Part shown: positions 59,220-64,000 of the stretch, one piece after another | How positions within the stretch are numbered: position 1 is the first letter of the stretch | Layout: each line of letters starts with the position of its first letter | Translations under genes and position numbers: made by a program | From: Plectrocnemia conspersa | Lineage: Eukaryota; Arthropoda; Insecta; Trichoptera; Polycentropodidae | Direction of reading: 5' to 3' | Length of the DNA stretch: 64,000 nucleotides | Assembly: GCA_009617715.1 (NCBI GenBank) | Contig: VTFK01000176.1 | Location: 124,001 to 188,000, forward strand | Notes under the pieces: generated by a model | Databases searched by the model: none | Seen by the model: the letters and a program-made list of their open reading frames with translations, nothing else | Told to the model about the DNA's origin: nothing

Positions 59220-60840
59220 ATTTGTTAAAAAAATATTATAAATCTCAACGACTAAGTATATATTATATTACAGAAAGCTTAAGAAACTCGTTGACTCGAT
59301 GTTCATTTACATGCATATACGTCAAATAAAATATTATTTAGTGTAAACACAGGGTATTTATTATATTCATTATATTTATTTTAAAATATTTTTCTTTAAT
59401 TTTGGAACTAAATTATAATTATTGGTTTGAAGCAAAATATATTTTTATATTTTAGTTTAAAAATATAAATATATATGAATTTATATATAGTTTAAAATAT
59501 TTCATAAAACTTATTTTATATATTTTAGACTAAAGAAAAATTATAGTTTTCAACAACAGATGACTCAAACTTGTTCGACCATATTGCTATATATTTGATT
59601 TTATAATAATATTTAACAGTTTTTAAGTTAATTACTTGTTATTAATTTACTAGGAATTTTTAACTATTTTTAGATTTTTAGTTTTTAACTATGTTTATTA
59701 TTTAAAAAAATTAAATTTAATAATATCATACATATTTATTATTTGTATATTATTCATTTTTTTAATTGTCACGGATATAACATACTATATATAAAAGTAA
59801 TTAAAAATATGGGAAATTAGTTCAAAATGTATATTTATTGCTAATTGCTTTTTTGTACTTGTTTTTAAGCTCGTAATGGATCAAAATTTTAACTTCGTAA
59901 CATAGCTCAAGCTAACTCCAAGTAACTCAAATGTGATTAGAGCAAATATGACGATTGAAATAGAAATGCTGTTCAGTTGCCTTTTTTGACTTTTAATATT
60001 TAGGTTTGTACTAGATGGTTTGTGTCGATTTGACATGAGCTTCACTGGTGGCAAGTTCAGTTCTGAGCTTTGGTGGTAATTCAAGTGAGAATAAATGGCA
60101 AATAGTTTTCTGCTTTATATGTTGCCGGAAAAATTAGAGCAGTACGACAATTTTTCCGTTCGGCCACCTCTCCACTTCTATGACCAATCATATGTTATTT
60201 GTGTGGTATTACAGATAAAAAATAAAGGTTTCGCTACCAGCTCGAGTACGGCTCATGCTAAAATTAGCTGGACAATAGAAGCAATTCACTAAATTATATA
60301 TTTGGTCTGCTTCTGCGCAATATGCCATAGTTGTTATCATATCGTCATGATGTATTTCTAAATATATACCCTGTAAAAATCTCAGCTAAGTTCATTAGCA
60401 AACCTGATCTTGTTTCAAAATGACAGCTATTCAAAAACTTTTATCGCAAATGTTGTGGTGACCACACACATATGCTTACGTTTGAAAGGGTCTTATTCTC
60501 AAAATGATGTTGCAACATATGTATATATAATGTAATAAAATTCTGACTAGATTCCACCAAGCGTCTCACTGGCTACAAAGTCAAAGTTCTCAAACTTTAG
60601 ACTGTCATACAAATTGGACTAAATTAATGATTATTTTTTTTTGTATTTTAACAAAACATTTAAAATAGAACATTTTATAACAAAACATTTCGAATAGAAC
60701 TGTGACAAAACAGAGCAGAAAAAACAGAGCTATGAAAATTCAGAACAAGTTTAAAAATAAATTTATAATTCATTTTATAATGACAACTAATTATTTGATA
60801 TGTAATTAAAAGAAAATGACCAAGCGTTTAATATTTATGA
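59220..60840. other. AT-rich spacer with one possible membrane-segment frame
   Basis: No supported gene. The minus-strand frame 60084-59881 contains a hydrophobic stretch (SISIVIFALITFELLGVSLS) after a polar segment and could be an exon, but the upstream codon is not ATG and no family is recognised. Confidence 0.25.
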
Positions 60841-60905
60841 TCAATACATACAATAAACGGTTGGTTTTTAAATTATTGACAGTTGCGATACGTCCATTTG
60901 CTGTT
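60841..60905 (-). repeat. Dispersed repeat, reversed fragment
   Basis: Minus-strand GTTTGGGTTTGAACAGCAAA followed by 'GACGTATCGCAACTGTCAAT' matches the openings of the repeats at 30-100 and 5440-5490. Only the end is recognisable. Confidence 0.55.
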
Positions 60906-60929
60906 CAAACCCAAACATAACCACACGTA

Positions 60930-62580
60930 TGTGCGGAACATTTTGGCCTCAACAGTTGATGTGTCGCCCTACAACTATTTTTAAAACAAAATTCGTTGGT
61001 GATGTACAAAATTTAACAATAATTGATCATTTATTTTATTTTACTGAGAAAAAAACTGAATTATTTATTTCGCAAAAATTTATTATTTACCGACAATTTA
61101 TTTTATTTTACTGATCACTTTTATTATTAGTTTATTTTTTAACTGATTATTTATGGAATTATTTACTTATCAAGTAATTAGTTGCAAATATAAAATTAAT
61201 TATTTATCTAATTATTATTTATATGAGTTGTTCTGTTTTGTCACAGTACTATTTCGTCCAGCTACCGTTTTAATAATATTGATTAATTATACATATATTT
61301 TATTTATTGATTAATTGTACATATATTTAAATTTAATTGATATAATTAAACAATTAAGCGATACATAAATTAATTTATTTTTTAACAAAATAATGATAGT
61401 TCATATAAAATACAATAAATAAAAATTGATGTACAAAAACTTATATTAGCGATTATAAAACATAAGGAAACTCTAAGCTATTACGTTTAACTTTGAGGTC
61501 AAATTTATCAAAGTTGAGGATCAATGCATTTAAATGCAAATCACAACGTTTCTCAAAAATGAAAAAATATGATAAACGATCTAATATATTTAAAAATATA
61601 ACATAAAAAACTTAACGAGCATTCTTTCAACTCGTCAATAGACAATTAGAAAACTTGCTAATTATGTAGATTTTATTTATACTTTTCTTAAGCAATTAGC
61701 AAAATAAGTGTTTCGTAATACAGTTATGGTAAAGATATTACGAATATTATTCTTTTTATGGGTATAATGATACAATAAGCCACGCCTTCAATTATTCAGC
61801 TATTTTTGGAATAACACGTATTATTTGAAGTAGATTAAGCTATTTTTTAGATGTTACGTTACATAATCTCTGTTCTTAAAGTTCGCGCACATGTCATAAT
61901 ATTTGAGCTTAATCGACATTTTTCCTAGATCAATTTATATTCACGTAAAAGTGTGCTAATCGTTTTAGAAAATAGTGAAAATATTTTTATGCTCCCATAT
62001 TAATTTTGGAGATGTTACGCATTAGTGGGAGTTGCAAAATCATCTCACTTTTGTATAATGACTTAATTTTTGAACAACTTTTTACAACCATACTTGCATG
62101 TAATGAAATCATCGTTGAATCAATTGATCTTATTTACAATGCGAACCGTAATAACAGTCATTAAAGCGGAGTAATCGAATCGTGAACGCAAATTGGCGTA
62201 CGAGTATCTAATATTGAATTAATTTACATTCAATGGGCGGTTTATTATTGCTAACAAAATAAGTTAACCGAATTATTTATGTGTGTGTATAAATAAGTAT
62301 ATGTAATTAACTTAAATCTATTTCAAAGTATTATTCTAAATATAAATAATATTACCTGTTTACATATTTATATCTTTGTTAAGACAGTATATTTATAGTT
62401 TAACTGCTTATCTTTCGTCTATATATAGAAAAAAATCTAGGTGAAAATTTATGTGCGAAAGTGTTATTTATAACTAAAGGAAAAATTTATTAAATTGAAG
62501 AAGGTAAATTTTTTACACAAAACTCGGTCATGAAAATAACATAATTTAAAAAAAAATATATATATTGGTATACTTAACTA
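60930..62580. other. AT-rich spacer
   Basis: No gene or named repeat recognised. Confidence 0.4.
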
Positions 62581-62689
62581 GACTGCGTTACATATATCCC
62601 ATTGGTGATTAATACCTGAAAGACCTGCCTCTAAGCCCCAAATAAACTCTAATGTTAAAACAAAAAAAACAGTAAACTCTTATTACTCT

Positions 62690-62830
62690 TTTATTGTGTC
62701 TGAAAATATCAAATTAGTGATTATTAAATATATATATATTTTGGATCGATTATCACATAAATAATTTCGTTATAAATATTTAAAATAAAATCCAGCTAGG
62801 TCCTGCAAAATAAAATATGTGACACCGTTT
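62690..62830 (+). mobile_element. SINE-like fragment, plus strand
   Basis: 'GATCGATTATCACATA' followed by 'ATCCAGCTAGGTCCTGC' and 'TGTGACACC' parallels 2050-2135 of the first SINE. Diverged and short. Confidence 0.4.
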
Positions 62831-62879
62831 TAATTAATTGCAGATCTTGGCTGAATTAAATATTTTAATAGGAGTATCT

Positions 62880-63735
62880 TTATCTATAATAAAATGTGCT
62901 TAAATTACACATTGGTTACAAATATAACAGATTTAGATCAACTCAGTTTAGTGGCGTGAAAAAAATCACTTCGGTATCAACATACTCCCCACCATGATAA
63001 ACATTAATTTATATTTTTATTTGATTACAAATAGCAATAAAAATACCAACAAAACAAAATAAATATGTATAAAAATTGTATGCCATAAAGATAAGATAAA
63101 GTTAAACGTTAATTTTAACGATATCATTTTTCACGTTTGCGTAGACAAAATACTTAAAAACATTTTTAATTGAATTTATATTATTGATTGTAATATAATA
63201 TATTAAAGCATTTAAATTGAATTGTTCGGTTGCGTTAATAAAATTAATTTTGATTTTTTGTGACCTTATTTATGGAATTCACTATAAACACTCAGCGAAT
63301 TATTTTCGTAAAGGTCTATTTACTGTTATATATTTTTTTCATGTCTCTATAGCAATATGACATGTTTAACTGTATTTAAATTACACATTGCTATCAAACG
63401 TAACAGATTTCGATGAACTTGGCATAGCCGCGTAAACAAATCATGGCATCGATAACATACTCCCCACCATGAAAAAATTGATAAATAATATTTTTACATT
63501 ATTTAAAATAGCAATATCATTAACAAGTAATACAAAACAACATAATTAACTATTTTTTGCCATAAAGATAAAATATGTTACATTACACGTTGATTTAAAA
63601 AATATCGTCTAAAAATCGATCGTTTTTGCTTTGACAAAATACGCAAAAAACATTTTTAATTGCATTTATAATATTGATTGTACTATATTATAATACAGTG
63701 TATATTAAATCAAGCATTTTTTACTGTATATATTT
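62880..63735 (+). repeat. Tandem duplication, about 455-bp unit, two copies
   Basis: 62895-63200 and 63375-63690 align: 'AAATTACACATTG', 'AACAGATTT.GAT.AACT', 'ACATACTCCCCACCATGA', 'GCCATAAAGATAA', 'ACATTTTTAATTG' and 'TTATT...ATTGATTGTA' recur in the same order. 'CATACTCCCCACCATGA' is best conserved. No coding signal. Confidence 0.75.
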
Positions 63736-63779
63736 AAAATATAATCATAAATAATTGCTGTTTATTTTATTATAATTTT

Positions 63780-64000
63780 CTGTTTTTACCTGACACGCGT
63801 AAATTCATGGCATTAGATTGGGGTAAATTTGTCAGAGCAATCAGACATAATTAATATTAACCAACAGTCTGGGTATCGGTGATATATATATAAATAATTA
63901 TGTGTATTAAAAATTATACCAAAAAATGTCACTTTGCAGCTGGGCCCAGTTTTTAATAATTGTACATTTTTTTATAAATAAAAATTCGAGTCTACTGCCG
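63780..64000 (-). mobile_element. tRNA-derived SINE, minus strand, cut by window end
   Basis: Same order as 2545-2850: the 3' block near 63790-63835, then 'TGTCACTTTGCAGCTGGGCC' at 63925, then the start of the head ('TCGAGTCTACTGCCG') at the window edge. Confidence 0.7.

Noticed and set aside
59881..60292. Divergent small frames, one with a membrane segment
   Set aside because: The minus-strand frame has no ATG before the polar part, and neither frame has a recognisable family or splice context.

Overview
The window looks like nuclear DNA of an insect or a close arthropod relative. It is strongly AT-rich, genes are few and split by GT-AG introns, and most of the sequence is repeats. The insect placement rests on a bilin-binding-type lipocalin and two low-complexity, cuticle-like secreted proteins whose 12-nt first coding exon is followed by the rest of the signal peptide in exon 2. 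I cannot name the order with confidence.

I can support four genes. (1) A 189-aa secreted lipocalin on the minus strand (970-4475), four coding exons, complete, with repeats inside its long first intron. (2) PRORP, the protein-only mitochondrial RNase P nuclease, on the plus strand (10626-13939), five coding exons. All catalytic aspartates and zinc ligands are visible, but one base is missing near 13601-13607. (3) A 587-aa Ser/Tyr/Gly/His-rich secreted protein (37691-40760). (4) A 309-aa Gln/Pro/Tyr/Ser-rich secreted protein (55335-56328). Genes 3 and 4 share strand and exon layout and are probably structural proteins of cuticle or another extracellular matrix.

Layout: 1-620 dispersed repeat; 1-4.6 kb lipocalin; 4.6-10.3 kb decayed elements (two non-LTR retrotransposon fragments, an internally truncated mariner/Tc1 element); 10.6-14 kb PRORP; 14.4-22 kb small DNA transposons, an (AT)n tract and an isolated CpG-rich, promoter-like island at 18.8-19.25 kb; 23-32.3 kb two copies of a repeat family carrying conserved splice-site-bounded small exons; 33.6-34.9 kb a tandem array of about 265-bp units; 35-37.4 kb AT-rich spacer; 37.5-41.1 kb gene 3; 43.6-47 kb and 50.3-52.6 kb two large inverted-repeat elements; 54.1-55 kb a tandem duplication; 55.2-56.5 kb gene 4; 57.9-59.2 kb a third copy of the exon-bearing repeat; 59.2-64 kb AT-rich spacer, another tandem duplication and SINEs.

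The most unusual signal is the exon-bearing repeat family (23.0, 30.5 and 57.9 kb). On the plus strand it carries a start codon, a short coding exon and a conserved donor site. On the minus strand it carries 28- and 41-nt segments bounded by acceptor and donor consensus. The 33.6-34.9 kb array also shows 21-nt units bounded by splice consensus on the minus strand. Whether these belong to an expressed gene family with very small exons or to a transposon cannot be settled from sequence alone.
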